64,000 nucleotides of DNA from Nonomuraea cypriaca. Its GTDB lineage: Bacteria; Actinomycetota; Actinomycetes; Streptosporangiales; Streptosporangiaceae. The translations under genes and the position numbers were made by a program. Numbering within the stretch: the stretch's first letter is position 1; each line of letters opens with the position of its first letter. This document shows positions 48,535 to 57,323 of this stretch, piece after piece. The stretch is from the NCBI RefSeq assembly GCF_015645445.1, contig NZ_JADOGI010000011.1, forward strand, positions 1 through 64,000, read 5' to 3'. A model generated the notes under the pieces. It searched no databases. It had not been told where the DNA came from and saw only the letters and a list, made by a program, of their open reading frames with translations.

Positions 48535-49086
48535 GTGAACGAGGGCAAGGTACGAGGTCGGCCACGTGATCCCGCCGTCGGCATGGCCGCACTACGTGAA
48601 ACGCTGGCGCTGCTCGACGCGCACGGCTACGACGGGCTGCGCATGGCCGATGTCGCGCGCAACGCCGGGATCGGGCTCAACTCCCTCTATCGGCGCTGGC
48701 CGACCAAGTACGCCCTCGTCGTCGAGGCGCTGCGGGCCGCGGCCGCCACACACGACATCGAGCCCAGCGACGACCCGCTCGAAGACCTGCTGGCCGGGCT
48801 GGTCAGGATCGCCGACGGCCTCGCCCACCGCGCCGGACCGCTGCTCTCCGTGCTCCTGTCCGATCCCACGTCCCAACTGGCCACCGCGGTGCGTGAGGCC
48901 AAGATCGAGCCGTTGCGCGCCGCCAACCGCGAACGCCTGCGCCGGGTGGTCGGCTCGGTGCCCGACCTGGAGACCCGGGCCGACGCGGGACCGGGCCTGA
49001 TCTTCATCCACATGATGATCCACGGCAGCCCACCCGGCGAGGCGCTGATCCGCGAGGAGATCCTTCCAGTCATGATCAAGCCGTGA
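48535..49086 (+). CDS. TetR-family transcriptional regulator
   Basis: 183 aa from GTG 48535 (GGGAGA just upstream). HTH: 'RGRPRDPAVGMAALRETLAL' 'LDAHGYDGLRMADVARNAGIGLNSLYRRWPTKYALV' with an N-terminal R-G-R-P-R arm. The C-terminal domain ('LVRIADGLAHRAGPLLSVLL', 'GPGLIFIHMMIHGSPPGEAL') is of the TetR_C_16 kind. It is divergent to the quinone oxidoreductase/SARP unit, which it probably represses. Confidence 0.88.
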   Translation: MNEGKVRGRPRDPAVGMAALRETLALLDAHGYDGLRMADVARNAGIGLNSLYRRWPTKYALVVEALRAAAATHDIEPSDDPLEDLLAGLVRIADGLAHRAGPLLSVLLSDPTSQLATAVREAKIEPLRAANRERLRRVVGSVPDLETRADAGPGLIFIHMMIHGSPPGEALIREEILPVMIKP

Positions 49087-49166
49087 TCTTCTGGGCTACA
49101 TCCCCATAGTTGAAGGGTGCTGTCCGCGAAGGCGCGCGGCTCCCGTGACACGTGGTGAGGCGGAGC

Positions 49167-51071
49167 TCAGTGCATGCGGAAGTCGTAAGCCGCAGGCAGG
49201 GGGTGCTCGCGGCGGATCCGCTCGGGATCGGTGTCCGGGTGGCGTAGCTCCTGGTAGCGGAACCAGAGCTCGTCCAGGGAGACCTCGCCCTCGCGCAGGT
49301 TGTGCACCGAGATGCCGCGGTCGATGAGCGCTCCGGCCCTGTCCAGGTCGCCCGCGCCGACGGCGGCCTCGGCCTCGCGCAACCGGATCAGCCCGAGCGC
49401 CCGGTCGCCGGGCTTGAGCCGGTCGATCAGCGCCAGCGCCTCGGCTGCGCGGCCGGCGGCGAGCAGGGCGCGCAGGGTCTCGGCGGTGAGCGCGACCACG
49501 TTCTCCGCCAGGGCATGCGCCTCCGCCAGGAGGTCCGCGCCGGGTCCCGAGCCCGCCAGCCGGGCGCTCTCGGCCAGGCAGCGCAGGGCCCAAGGGGTAC
49601 GACGGTGTTCCAGGGACTCCCGCCACGCCCGCTCGGCCCCCTCGCGGTCGCCGTCGGCGTACCGGACCAGGCCCAGGTGGTAGAGGGCGTGCCAGCCGGC
49701 CGGATGCCTTTCGAGTAGCTCGCGCCAGCGACTCCCCGTCACGGGTGCGGCGGGCGGGTCGCACTCGGGCAACCGCCCGGTCTCCAGAAGTTCCCGCCAC
49801 GGGCGCTGCTCCTCGCCGGTCTCACCGAAGTCCAGCTCCGGTACGGCTTCCGCCGCGACCTCCAACGCGCCCCATCCCGACCCCCGGCTCAGCAGCGCCG
49901 GCGGCTCCTTCGAGGGAACGGATGGAAGGCGGTCGAGGGTTTCCCGCGGGACCAGGCGGTCGACGGCGGCCGTGGCGGCGCTCGTGGCCTCGCCCCACGG
50001 ACCGTGGGCCGACGAGGGGTCGAGTTCCAGCAGGCCAAAGGCCTCCGCCCAGGTCCACGTCGCGCCGCCCGGCATCGGCACGTGCTCCAGCTGCGTCCTG
50101 GCCAGCCCCGCCTGGATCTCCAGATAGCGCGACGACGGCCCGCTCAGCCACTCCTGCCAGCGGCGGCCGCCCGGTCCCTTCCCCCAGTGGAAGAGCTTGC
50201 GCCCGCGCAACCGGTCGGTCGACACCTGCACGAGCCCTCTGCCCGAGGAGTCGACGGCGGCGATCCACCGCCGCTCCCCCGCCGGGATCTCGAAGAAGTA
50301 GTCCGCCGAGTTCCGCGCCGTGTCGGTGTAACTGCGGTCGCGCCCGTCCGGCGCCGGAAAGTCTTCCAGCCGGAGCACGGCGGTGTAGTCGAAGTGGTAC
50401 GCCTGCGTGGCCGGAGCCAGCACGCGCACCCCTGCCGCCTCGGGGACGGCGATGTTCGACCACCAATAGGCGGGAACCGGCTCGGCGTCCGGGTTGTGCA
50501 GTGTGACCTCGACGAACAGGACAGGCGACTCCTTGGGCAGCCAGGCGTCGATCCGCAACACCAGCCGACGCATCCGCTCGAACTCGTACATGCGCAGCAT
50601 CGGCGTTCCGTCGGTCCGCATCAGGCGTACGGCATGCAGAGGCGAGCAGGTCAGCGGCCAGTGGCCGGTCGCGCCGAGGTTCCACTCCACGCCGCCGGCC
50701 AGCCAGGCGTCGCGCAGCGCCAGGTTCGCCGGCTGGAGAATCGGGTTGCGGTGCAGCAGTTCCCGGCCCGAGGGGCGGTGGACGAGCGACCAGAGCCGCC
50801 CGCCGTACGCGGGGAGGAAGGTGGCGGTCAGCACGTCGTTCTCGAGGACCACCACCGGCAGGTCACGCTCGGTGCGCGCACGACTGTAGCCGTCCTGCGC
50901 CGTGTAGGGCAGGAGTGAGTACGGCTGGCCGTGCTCGATCTGGGCCGTCATTTCCTCATCCGCCCCGACCACGCCACGCTTGGCCCAGGTGCCGCGCAAG
51001 AGCGGCAGCGGGCTGGCGGCGGGCGGGTCGGCGGCGGGCAGGCGCATCGTGCCGGTTCGCAGGACAGACAT
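49167..51071 (-). CDS. DUF5107 domain and TPR protein
   Basis: 634 aa from ATG 51071. The N-terminal two thirds are DUF5107, a galactose-mutarotase-like beta-sandwich fold ('[24 protein letters not shown]', '[20 protein letters not shown]', '[20 protein letters not shown]', '[20 protein letters not shown]'). The C-terminal third is TPR repeats ('[20 protein letters not shown]', '[20 protein letters not shown]'). These proteins occur beside sugar ABC transporters and glycosidases in actinobacteria and are thought to act on carbohydrates. Here the neighbour is a (shortened) sugar-binding lipoprotein, which fits. No signal peptide. Confidence 0.85.
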   Translation of the reverse strand: MSVLRTGTMRLPAADPPAASPLPLLRGTWAKRGVVGADEEMTAQIEHGQPYSLLPYTAQDGYSRARTERDLPVVVLENDVLTATFLPAYGGRLWSLVHRPSGRELLHRNPILQPANLALRDAWLAGGVEWNLGATGHWPLTCSPLHAVRLMRTDGTPMLRMYEFERMRRLVLRIDAWLPKESPVLFVEVTLHNPDAEPVPAYWWSNIAVPEAAGVRVLAPATQAYHFDYTAVLRLEDFPAPDGRDRSYTDTARNSADYFFEIPAGERRWIAAVDSSGRGLVQVSTDRLRGRKLFHWGKGPGGRRWQEWLSGPSSRYLEIQAGLARTQLEHVPMPGGATWTWAEAFGLLELDPSSAHGPWGEATSAATAAVDRLVPRETLDRLPSVPSKEPPALLSRGSGWGALEVAAEAVPELDFGETGEEQRPWRELLETGRLPECDPPAAPVTGSRWRELLERHPAGWHALYHLGLVRYADGDREGAERAWRESLEHRRTPWALRCLAESARLAGSGPGADLLAEAHALAENVVALTAETLRALLAAGRAAEALALIDRLKPGDRALGLIRLREAEAAVGAGDLDRAGALIDRGISVHNLREGEVSLDELWFRYQELRHPDTDPERIRREHPLPAAYDFRMH

Positions 51072-51145
51072 GGTTGGTCCCCCGGAAGAAGAGGTTTCTT
51101 TGCTCATTCAATGATCAGCCCTGTCAATCGTCGGAGCGGGCCGCG

Positions 51146-51372
51146 ATGAAGGAGCACATGCAAGAGCTGAAGACGGCGCACGCCAAGGGCGGCAAGGTCG
51201 TCTGCTTCTTCCAAAGCGCGCAGAAGTTCAAATCGAGGTACGCGACGCTCGGCTTCAACGACGACGCGAACCTGGACGAAGGCGCCATGTGCCGACCTCC
51301 TTCGCCCTGACGGAGTTGACCGCCATCGAGGAGGCCCGGATCGCCGAGCTCGTGAAGAAAGCGGTGAGCTGA
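51146..51372 (+). pseudogene. DUF1801 (YdhG-like) protein, collapsed and frameshifted
   Basis: '[12 protein letters not shown]' from the family N-terminus is joined directly to '[20 protein letters not shown]' '[15 protein letters not shown]' of its C-terminal half, so the middle (~70 residues) is missing. After 'GAM' one G is lost (ATGTGCC instead of ATGTGGCC) and the end 'LTAIEEARIAELVKKAVS' is read in another frame to a stop at 51370-51372. Two lesions in 227 bases. Confidence 0.75.
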
Positions 51373-51393
51373 GGACTGAGCAAGTCCACGAGC

Positions 51394-52443
51394 TCAGCCG
51401 TACATCGCGCGCGTGTAGTCGGCGTGGGGCTTCCAGTTGGGGAAGGCCCAGTCGTCGTGGTCCACCTCGGCGCCCTTGTTCCTGGCGGCGGCGATCGCGC
51501 GGTCGCGTTCGGCCTCGGACCTGTCGCTACCGACTCCCAGCAGCCTCGACCACCTCGGCATGAGCAGCAGCGTCTCACCCGCCGTCCACGGTCCGCTGAA
51601 GTAGTAGCCGGCCGCTCCGACGGCCCAGCGGGCGCGCGCCACGTCGTCGGCCCACGAATTGGACCCTGGGGCGATCAGGCCGTCCCTGCGGAGCGACACG
51701 AGGAACTCGATCGCGTTGACGTAGGGGGCGGCGTGGTAGGCGTACTCCCCGGTGCGGTAGAGCAGTCCCGCGCCTCCCTCGAAGCCGCCGGCCTGGGCCA
51801 GCTTGTCCACCTCGAACCCCAGCCGGAGCGGCATCCCGATACACCAGACGAACCCGTGCGCCTCGCCGCCCGACGACTTCTGTACGGCGCTCGCCGCCGC
51901 GCGGAACGCGTCATAGGTGGCCGGCGGGGCGTCGGGGTCGAGGCCGGCCTTGGCCACCATCTCGGTGTTGAACCAGTTGGCCGTCATGTACTGGTGGTAG
52001 TCGTAGATCGGCCAGGAGTAGACCTTGCCGTCGACCATGTGGATGCCCTCGTACAGGGAGTCCTTCAGCCTGGCCATGGTGGCGTCGCTCAGTTCGAGCG
52101 GTGCCACCCAGCCGTCCTTGATGAGCTGGCGGACCGGGGCCTCCAGGCCCACGTTGGCGTGGATGTCGGGCAGTTGGTCACTCTGCTTGGCGAGCTGCAT
52201 CACCTGCGGGAACTTGGCCGCGCTGACGTTGGTGTACTCCACGGGCAGCCCGCCGGACGACTTGGCGAACCGCGCGAAGTGCTTTTCCTTCGCTTGTTCC
52301 AGGCTCTTCTCGGGGTCCCACCAGGTGAGGGAGGTCCGCGAGGTAGCGGGCGCGCCCGTGCCCCCGCCGCATGCCCCGCGGGAGGCGGCCGTTGCCACGA
52401 TGCCTGACGTCTGGACGAACCTGCGGCGACTCAGCTTGCGCAT
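51394..52443 (-). CDS. Extracellular sugar-binding lipoprotein, internally shortened
   Basis: Solute-binding protein of an ABC sugar importer. The N-terminus has a twin-arginine signal ('KLSRRRFVQTSGIVATAA') with a lipobox ending in 'SRGAC'. 'LTWWDPEKSLEQAKEKHFAR', 'PDIHANVGLEAPVRQLIKDG', 'VYSWPIYDYHQYMTANWFNT' and 'GAAGYYFSGPWTAGE' are family blocks. After 'SGPWTAG' the sequence jumps to 'LLMPRWSRLLGVGSDRSEAE' and the typical end 'DDWAFPNWKPHADYTRAMYG', so about 130-150 residues of the second lobe seem deleted in frame (349 aa against ~500). Permease genes are absent. It lies 22 bases from a DUF1801 remnant and downstream of the DUF5107 gene's promoter side. Confidence 0.75.
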   Translation of the reverse strand: MRKLSRRRFVQTSGIVATAASRGACGGGTGAPATSRTSLTWWDPEKSLEQAKEKHFARFAKSSGGLPVEYTNVSAAKFPQVMQLAKQSDQLPDIHANVGLEAPVRQLIKDGWVAPLELSDATMARLKDSLYEGIHMVDGKVYSWPIYDYHQYMTANWFNTEMVAKAGLDPDAPPATYDAFRAAASAVQKSSGGEAHGFVWCIGMPLRLGFEVDKLAQAGGFEGGAGLLYRTGEYAYHAAPYVNAIEFLVSLRRDGLIAPGSNSWADDVARARWAVGAAGYYFSGPWTAGETLLLMPRWSRLLGVGSDRSEAERDRAIAAARNKGAEVDHDDWAFPNWKPHADYTRAMYG

Positions 52444-52627
52444 TCGGACGGACCACCTTCCAGGGCGGCGGCAGGCGTGAGTAAACGATTTCTCGGAAAT
52501 TAACTATCCGAGCAGCGTGCTGTCAACCCCGCACATAGTCAGGTGGAAAAAACGCGAGCTCATATGAGGTTGCGCGGTTTCCCCTACATTCCAGAGGGGG
52601 TGGAAATCGATTACCAACATGGGAAAA

Positions 52628-52652
52628 TCCCGGCCCCCTTCGAGGGCCGGGA
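52628..52652 (-). terminator. Rho-independent terminator of the monooxygenase gene
   Basis: TCCCGGCCC and GGGCCGGGA form a perfect 9-bp stem, 7-base loop; on the minus strand it is followed by ATTTTCCC. It starts 6 bases after the stop at 52659. Confidence 0.75.
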
Positions 52653-52658
52653 CGGCGA

Positions 52659-52949
52659 TCAGTACTCGTCCAGGACCTCGATGTCCTCCCCGGTGGCCTC
52701 GCGGACCACCTCGAACGCTGCGACGCCCACGGCGGTGGGAGGGATCGTCTGGCGGGCCGCCTGCAAGCTGGCGGCGGAATCCCAGCGCCAGACCCCGACC
52801 CATGTCCCGTCGTCGAGCCGGCCGAGGCGCGCTTCGGTGAGGCCGGGCAGCGCGTCCCTGGTGGCGGCGACCAGAGCCGCGTGCCGAGCCCGGACCTCGT
52901 CGGCACCTGCCGCGTCGGCCTGGAAGCGGGTGATGCTGATGACAGGCAT
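52659..52949 (-). CDS. Antibiotic biosynthesis monooxygenase (ABM) domain protein
   Basis: 96-aa dimeric alpha/beta-barrel protein. 'PVISITRFQADAAGADEVRA' starts the fold, 'GTWVGVWRWDSAASLQAARQ' is the central strand/helix, and 'GVAAFEVVREATGEDIEVLD' closes it. ABM proteins oxidise aromatics without cofactor or bind small quinones and heme. It is monocistronic, with a strong terminator behind it and two TCTAGA-type dyads in front, so it is specifically regulated, though the regulator is not recognisable nearby. Confidence 0.8.
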   Translation of the reverse strand: MPVISITRFQADAAGADEVRARHAALVAATRDALPGLTEARLGRLDDGTWVGVWRWDSAASLQAARQTIPPTAVGVAAFEVVREATGEDIEVLDEY

Positions 52950-52964
52950 ACCTGTATCCCCTCT

Positions 52965-52981
52965 CTAGAGTTCACATCTAG
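52965..52981. promoter_or_regulatory. Dyad CTAGA-N7-TCTAG
   Basis: Perfect 5-bp arms, 16 bases upstream of the ABM ATG at 52949. Seven bases on lies a second dyad (52988-53003) sharing the TCTA core. Confidence 0.5.
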
Positions 52982-52987
52982 TGATTT

Positions 52988-53003
52988 AGTCTAGAAATAG
53001 ACT
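52988..53003. promoter_or_regulatory. Dyad AGTCTA-GAAA-TAGACT
   Basis: Perfect 6-bp arms in an AT-rich stretch, ~40-55 bases upstream of the ABM start, where its promoter should be. The neighbouring 52965 site suggests a tandem operator. Confidence 0.6.
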
Positions 53004-53075
53004 CTAATTAGGGCGATGTCAAGCGGATGACATCGGAAGTGACCTGCGCCCAGCGCGGTCTGCCCGGCGCCCCGC

Positions 53076-53133
53076 TTGACACATACCCCCAGGGTGTATG
53101 TATCTTTCCGAAATACATACCCCCTACAGGTAT
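53076..53133 (+). promoter_or_regulatory. Exporter promoter with twin ATACC-N7-(G/T)GTAT operators
   Basis: A consensus -35 TTGACA (53076-53081) is followed by ATACCCCCAGGGTGTAT (53083-53099) and, 34 bp on, ATACCCCCTACAGGTAT (53117-53133). Both are 17-bp sites with the same ATACCCCC left half. The first sits between -35 and -10. The G/C tract flanked by ATAC/GTAT resembles CsoR/CstR-family operators, but many TetR operators look alike. No such regulator gene is adjacent. Confidence 0.65.
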
Positions 53134-53145
53134 CTGGAGAAGCTC

Positions 53146-54576
53146 ATGTCCGAACCATTCCCGCGGCGCTGGACCGCCCTGGCGCTGATCGCCGCCGCCC
53201 AGTTCATCGTCATCATGGACACGTCGATCATCGGCGTAGCCCTCCCCCGCATGCAGGAAGACCTGGGCTTCTCCCAAGAGAGCCTGTCCTGGGTCTTCAA
53301 CGCCTACGTCGTCGCCTTCGGCGGACTGCTGCTCCTCGGCGGCCGGCTGTCCGACCTGTTCGGCGCCCGCAGGTTGTTCGGCGCAGGCTGGCTCATCCTG
53401 CTCATCGGCTCCCTGGTGGCGGGCATCGCCCCAGAAGTGTGGGTGGAGCTCACCGGGCGCGCCGTTCAGGGCGTCGGCGCCGCCCTGATCGCACCGTCCG
53501 CCCTCACCCTGCTCATGATGCTGTTCGGCCACGACCCCAGGGAGCTCACCAAGGCCCTCGCCCTGTACGGCGCCGCCGCACCGGCGGGCGGCACCGCTGG
53601 AGTGTTCCTCGGCGGGGTCATCACCGAGTACCTGAGCTGGCCCTGGGTCTTCTACATCAACATCCCCATCGCGCTCGTCGCCCTGCTCGCCACCGGCCCG
53701 CTGATGCCCGCCGCCCAGGCCCGGCGCGGCTCCGTCGACGTGCTCGGCGCGCTCACCGTCACGCTCGGCCTCGGCGCGGCCGTCTACGCCATCGTCCGCG
53801 CGCCGGAAACCGGCTGGGGCTCCGCGCAAACCTGGCTGGTGCTGGCCGGCGCCGTGGCGCTGCTCGCCGCGTTCGTCGCGATCCAGGCCCGCCGCCGCGA
53901 GCCGCTCATGCGCCTGTCCATCTTCCGCACCCCGGACCTCGCCGCCGCCAACCTCACCCAGCTGCTGCTGGGCGGGGCCTGGATCCCGATGTGGTTCTTC
54001 CTCAACCTCTACCTGCAGCAGGTCCTCGGCTACAGTGCCTTCCCCAGCGGTGCCGCGCTGCTGCCGATGACCGTCCTCATCATGATCGGCATGATCGTCC
54101 TCGCTCCCAGGACCATCGGCCGGTTCGGCCCCAAGTCGATGACGGTCACCGGGCTGACCCTGCTCGCGGCGGGCATGGCATGGCTGTCGCTGATCAGCCC
54201 GCAGGGGAGCTTCGCCGTCGACGTCCTGCCTCCCAGCCTCGTCGCCGCGCTCGGCATGTCACTGGCCTTCATCCCCTCCCTGGGCACGGCCATCTCCTCC
54301 GCGCGTCCCGAGGAGGGCGGCCTGGCCTCCGGCATCGTCAACACGAGCTACCAGGTCGGCTCCGCGCTCGGCCTCGCGGCGATGACCGCCGTGGCCGCCG
54401 CCAACGGTTCCGGTCAGCTCGGCAACCTGCCCGCCCTCACCAGCGGCTTCTCCGCGGCGTTCATCGGAGCGGCCGGCATCGCCCTGGTCGGCGCGCTTCT
54501 CGCCGCCGCCACCCTGCGCAGGCGCGGGGCCGTACGCACTGAGCCCGCCGAAGAGTCCGCCTCCACCCGCGGCTGA
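53146..54576 (+). CDS. DHA2-family MFS multidrug exporter
   Basis: 476 aa with ~14 hydrophobic helices (EmrB/QacA type). 'AAQFIVIMDTSIIGVALPRM' is the motif D1 region of helix 1, 'GGRLSDLFGARRLFGAGWLI' motif A, 'RAVQGVGAALIAPSALTLLM' motif B, 'GVFLGGVITEYLSWPWVFYI' 'NIPIAL' motif C and its follow-up. It should expel lipophilic drugs using the proton gradient. ATG 53146 has GGAGA upstream. The twin operators in its promoter imply tight induction. It is divergent from the ABM gene with ~195 bases between. Confidence 0.9.
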   Translation: MSEPFPRRWTALALIAAAQFIVIMDTSIIGVALPRMQEDLGFSQESLSWVFNAYVVAFGGLLLLGGRLSDLFGARRLFGAGWLILLIGSLVAGIAPEVWVELTGRAVQGVGAALIAPSALTLLMMLFGHDPRELTKALALYGAAAPAGGTAGVFLGGVITEYLSWPWVFYINIPIALVALLATGPLMPAAQARRGSVDVLGALTVTLGLGAAVYAIVRAPETGWGSAQTWLVLAGAVALLAAFVAIQARRREPLMRLSIFRTPDLAAANLTQLLLGGAWIPMWFFLNLYLQQVLGYSAFPSGAALLPMTVLIMIGMIVLAPRTIGRFGPKSMTVTGLTLLAAGMAWLSLISPQGSFAVDVLPPSLVAALGMSLAFIPSLGTAISSARPEEGGLASGIVNTSYQVGSALGLAAMTAVAAANGSGQLGNLPALTSGFSAAFIGAAGIALVGALLAAATLRRRGAVRTEPAEESASTRG

Positions 54577-54744
54577 CCTATGGAGGACTCGCCGCATGGA
54601 ACACCGCGCCCGGCTCCCGCGCTCTGGGGGTCGGGCGCGAGGACGTGCGGACAGCAGGCTCGGCGCGGGTCGTATCCAAGAACCTGTGAGCGGCGGTCAT
54701 AGCGGCTCTGCATGATGCGCGGACGAGCGGCGGCAAAGCGAGCA

Positions 54745-54892
54745 CGAGAAGGGCCTCCAGCTCTACGGGCACTCCCGCCCCGAGGACTTCCTCATGTCCA
54801 TCGGCTGGGCAGCCGGTGACGTGCTCACCCTTGGCGCCAGCTCCACCTGCCTCTGGCCCAACGGCACCCCGGAGCCCTCCTCCACCCCCTGA
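54745..54892 (+). pseudogene. Unidentified C-terminal fragment
   Basis: The frame 'KGLQLYGHSRPEDFLMSIGW' 'AAGDVLTLGASSTCLWPNGT' ends at 54890-54892 with codon bias like real genes, but no start and no family I recognise. The rest of 54577-54744 shows no gene. Confidence 0.3.
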
Positions 54893-54900
54893 CCAGGGCT

Positions 54901-55386
54901 TCAGGGCGCGAGGCTGATGGTGGAGGGGATGCCCTGGCGGGTCATCTTCGCGTACGGGCACAGCGCGGTCGCCCGCGCCAGCAGCGGGGTGGCCGTTTCG
55001 CGTTCGACTCCTGGCCAGGTCACGACGAGGTCGGCGCGTAGTTGATAGCCGCCGTCCGCGGGGTCGCGGCCGAAGGCCACGCTCGCCTCCACCGTGATCG
55101 GTCCGGGGTCGAGGGAGTGCTGGCGGGCCAGCAGGCTGAGGGCGCCGTGGAAGCAGGCGGCGTACCCGGCGGCGAAGAGCTGCTCGGGATTAGGGCCGGC
55201 GGTGCCGCCGCCCAGTTCCTCGGGCATCCGCAGCTCCAGGTCCAGGGCCCCGTCGGCGGAACGGGCATGGCCGGTGGCCCGGCCGTGGGCGGAGCTGCCG
55301 CCGGTCACAGTGACGTGCGTGGTGTAGAGCGGTTTGAACGCACGGCCGCTGTAATCGTGCTCCGTGGACAATATCGGGTCGTTCAC
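54901..55386 (-). CDS. OsmC/Ohr-family organic hydroperoxide reductase
   Basis: 161 aa from GTG 55386. Ohr signatures: 'DPILSTEHDYSGRAFKPLYT' (N-terminal), 'AGPNPEQLFAAGYAACFHGA' with the peroxidatic Cys and the adjacent Glu/Arg network, and 'RATALCPYAKMTRQG' with the resolving Cys. It reduces fatty-acid and organic hydroperoxides with lipoyl-type reductants. Usually it is paired with the MarR sensor OhrR; here none is adjacent, and the gene lies at the end of the redox/sigma-factor block. Confidence 0.85.
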   Translation of the reverse strand: MNDPILSTEHDYSGRAFKPLYTTHVTVTGGSSAHGRATGHARSADGALDLELRMPEELGGGTAGPNPEQLFAAGYAACFHGALSLLARQHSLDPGPITVEASVAFGRDPADGGYQLRADLVVTWPGVERETATPLLARATALCPYAKMTRQGIPSTISLAP

Positions 55387-55438
55387 CGATTGTGCCTTTC
55401 GTACCGCGGCCACACGAGGAGCTGTGGCCGGGCATCGC

Positions 55439-56167
55439 TCATGGGCGGTGCCAGCGCCGCAACTTGTCGGGGTTCAGGACGATCCAGACCGCGGTGACCT
55501 CGGTCCCGGCGACGCTCACGCCGACCGCCGCCACGGCCTGGCCCGCCCGGCGCAGCACCAGACCTGTCCGGCCGTTCACGGATTCCATGGCCACGTCGGT
55601 GCCGGGTTGACCGGTCAGCAGAGCCGTGACGAACCGGGCGACCGCGTCCGCGCCATGGGTCGGGCGTACCGGGGCGCGCAGCTTGCCGCCGCCATCGCTC
55701 ACGACCATCGCATCCGCGGCCAGAACCGCCCGCAGCGCCTTCGTGTCCCCCTTGCCGCACGCCGCGGCGAACCGGCGCGCGACCCGATCGTGCCTGTCCC
55801 GCATCGCTTGCCTGGACCCGGCCGGGTGCTCCGTCAGGCCGGTGACGAACTCGGGCCGCACAGGAACGCCGGGCGCCGCGGCCGAGCCGCGTCGCGGGGT
55901 GCCGATGGGGGCCTGGACGCCGTTGATGACCGGGGCGCCGGTGGCGAGCCGCTCCAGGCAGATGCCTCCGGCGACCCGCGTCAGCCAGGCACGCGGCACC
56001 GCGATGCGGTCACGTTTCGCATCGTCGAGGGCATACCAGCGGCGATAGGTCTCCTGGACGATCCGGTCGGCCGTTTCCGCCGAACCGAACATCCACAAGG
56101 CGACCTCGAGCAGGTGCTCCCGTTCGTCGAGCATCTCCGCCAGCGTCTCGGCGCCTGCCTCGGTCAT
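55439..56167 (-). CDS. SigJ-like sigma-factor paralogue without region 4
   Basis: 242 aa from ATG 56167 (GGGGGTGGCG upstream). Residues ~10-75 resemble sigma region 2 ('EREHLLEVALWMFGSAETAD' 'RIVQETYRRWYAL', then 'VPRAWLTRVAGGICLERLA'). Residues ~135-240 are a SnoaL-like NTF2 domain ('RRFAAACGKGDTKALRAVLA' 'ADAMVVSDGGGK', 'VNGRTGLVLRRAGQAVAAVG'), ending like the true SigJ next to it. Region 4, which binds -35, is missing: a short linker follows region 2. It may be a regulator that competes with or binds SigJ, or a diverged ECF41-like copy. Confidence 0.65.
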   Translation of the reverse strand: MTEAGAETLAEMLDEREHLLEVALWMFGSAETADRIVQETYRRWYALDDAKRDRIAVPRAWLTRVAGGICLERLATGAPVINGVQAPIGTPRRGSAAAPGVPVRPEFVTGLTEHPAGSRQAMRDRHDRVARRFAAACGKGDTKALRAVLAADAMVVSDGGGKLRAPVRPTHGADAVARFVTALLTGQPGTDVAMESVNGRTGLVLRRAGQAVAAVGVSVAGTEVTAVWIVLNPDKLRRWHRP

Positions 56168-56329
56168 ATCCCGCCACCCCCGCAGCTGGGAGAGTGCGTG
56201 CGAAGCCGCTCCTGTCGCCAAGCCGTGGCCGGCCCGGCGTGGCGGTCGGCCAACGGGATCGTCAGCACTGTTTCCTCTGTTCTTCGGTGTCGACGGTCAA
56301 GACCCCTATTGTGACGTCCGTATGCCCTG

Positions 56330-57247
56330 TCAGATCTGCTGGCGCCCCCGGAAACGGGACTGTTCGAACGCGTCGAGTTTGGCCGGGCTGACGATCCACA
56401 TGACGTGATGGATGCCCTGCGGCGAGCCCTCGATGGTGAGCAGTGTGGGCGCGCTGTTGGGGCGGGGTACGATCACGCCGGCGCGCCCGTTCACCTCGAC
56501 CCACGTGAGGTCGGCGCCCGACCAGAACCGCGGCGCGTACGCGGCGACGAACCTCGCCACGCGGTCGCCGCCCAGCAGGGGGAACCGCGCCGCCCCTCGC
56601 ATGCCGTTGCCGTCGGAGGTGCTGACGACGTCGGCGGCGAAGAGGTCTTCGAGAGCGGCGACGTCGCCCGTTTGGGCGGCGGCGACGAAGACCTTCATGA
56701 GGCGCCGGTGTTCGGTCTTGTCGATGGGCTCACGTCGTTCGGCGCCCAGACGTTTGCGGGCGCGGCTCACCAACTGGCGGGCGTTGACCTGGCTGAGCTG
56801 CAGGATCTCCGCGATCTGCGCGTAGGGGTACACGAACGCTTCGCGCAGCACGTACGCGGCCCGCTCAGTGGGAGTGAGCCTCTCGAGCAACAACAGGAGG
56901 GCGAGTTCGAGCGCTTCGCCTCGTTCGGCGCCGAGCGCGGGGTCGAAGCTGGTGTCGACGGGCTCCGGGAGCCACGGACCTATGTACGACTCACGGCGCG
57001 CGTGGGCGGACTGGGCGACGTTGATGGACAGGCGTGTGGTGATCGTCGCCAGGAACGCCGACGGATTCTCGATGGTCGCGCGGTCGGTGTTCTGCCAGCG
57101 CAACCAGACTTCTTGCAGGATGTCCTCGGCTTCCGCCGCGCTGCCGAGCATCCGATAGGCGATGCCGAAGAGGCGCGGGCGCAGCTCGATGAAGGCGGAA
57201 GCGGCCCGTTCGAGCGCTTTTGCCGGATCCAGGGATTCTGTATGCAT
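56330..57247 (-). CDS. sigJ: ECF41/SigJ-family RNA polymerase sigma factor
   Basis: 305 aa from ATG 57247. Region 2: 'ELRPRLFGIAYRMLGSAAEA' 'EDILQEVWLRWQNTD'. Region 4: 'LTPTERAAYVLREAFVYPYA' 'QIAEILQLSQVNARQLVSRA' with the ECF41 motif. A C-terminal SnoaL-like domain (residues ~190-300; 'FVAAAQTGDVAALEDLFAAD' 'VVSTSDGNG', 'VNGRAGVIVPRPN') replaces a separate anti-sigma factor and regulates activity in cis. ECF41 sigma factors usually drive a neighbouring carboxymuconolactone decarboxylase or oxidoreductase gene. Likely clients here are the redox genes upstream in the same strand block. Confidence 0.87.
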   Translation of the reverse strand: MHTESLDPAKALERAASAFIELRPRLFGIAYRMLGSAAEAEDILQEVWLRWQNTDRATIENPSAFLATITTRLSINVAQSAHARRESYIGPWLPEPVDTSFDPALGAERGEALELALLLLLERLTPTERAAYVLREAFVYPYAQIAEILQLSQVNARQLVSRARKRLGAERREPIDKTEHRRLMKVFVAAAQTGDVAALEDLFAADVVSTSDGNGMRGAARFPLLGGDRVARFVAAYAPRFWSGADLTWVEVNGRAGVIVPRPNSAPTLLTIEGSPQGIHHVMWIVSPAKLDAFEQSRFRGRQQI

Positions 57248-57323
57248 GTCTACCCCGCGCCCTTCGATGCATCGGCGTCGTTCACGCCGTCGGATGCCGA
57301 GACTGGCAGGACAAAAGCTCCGT

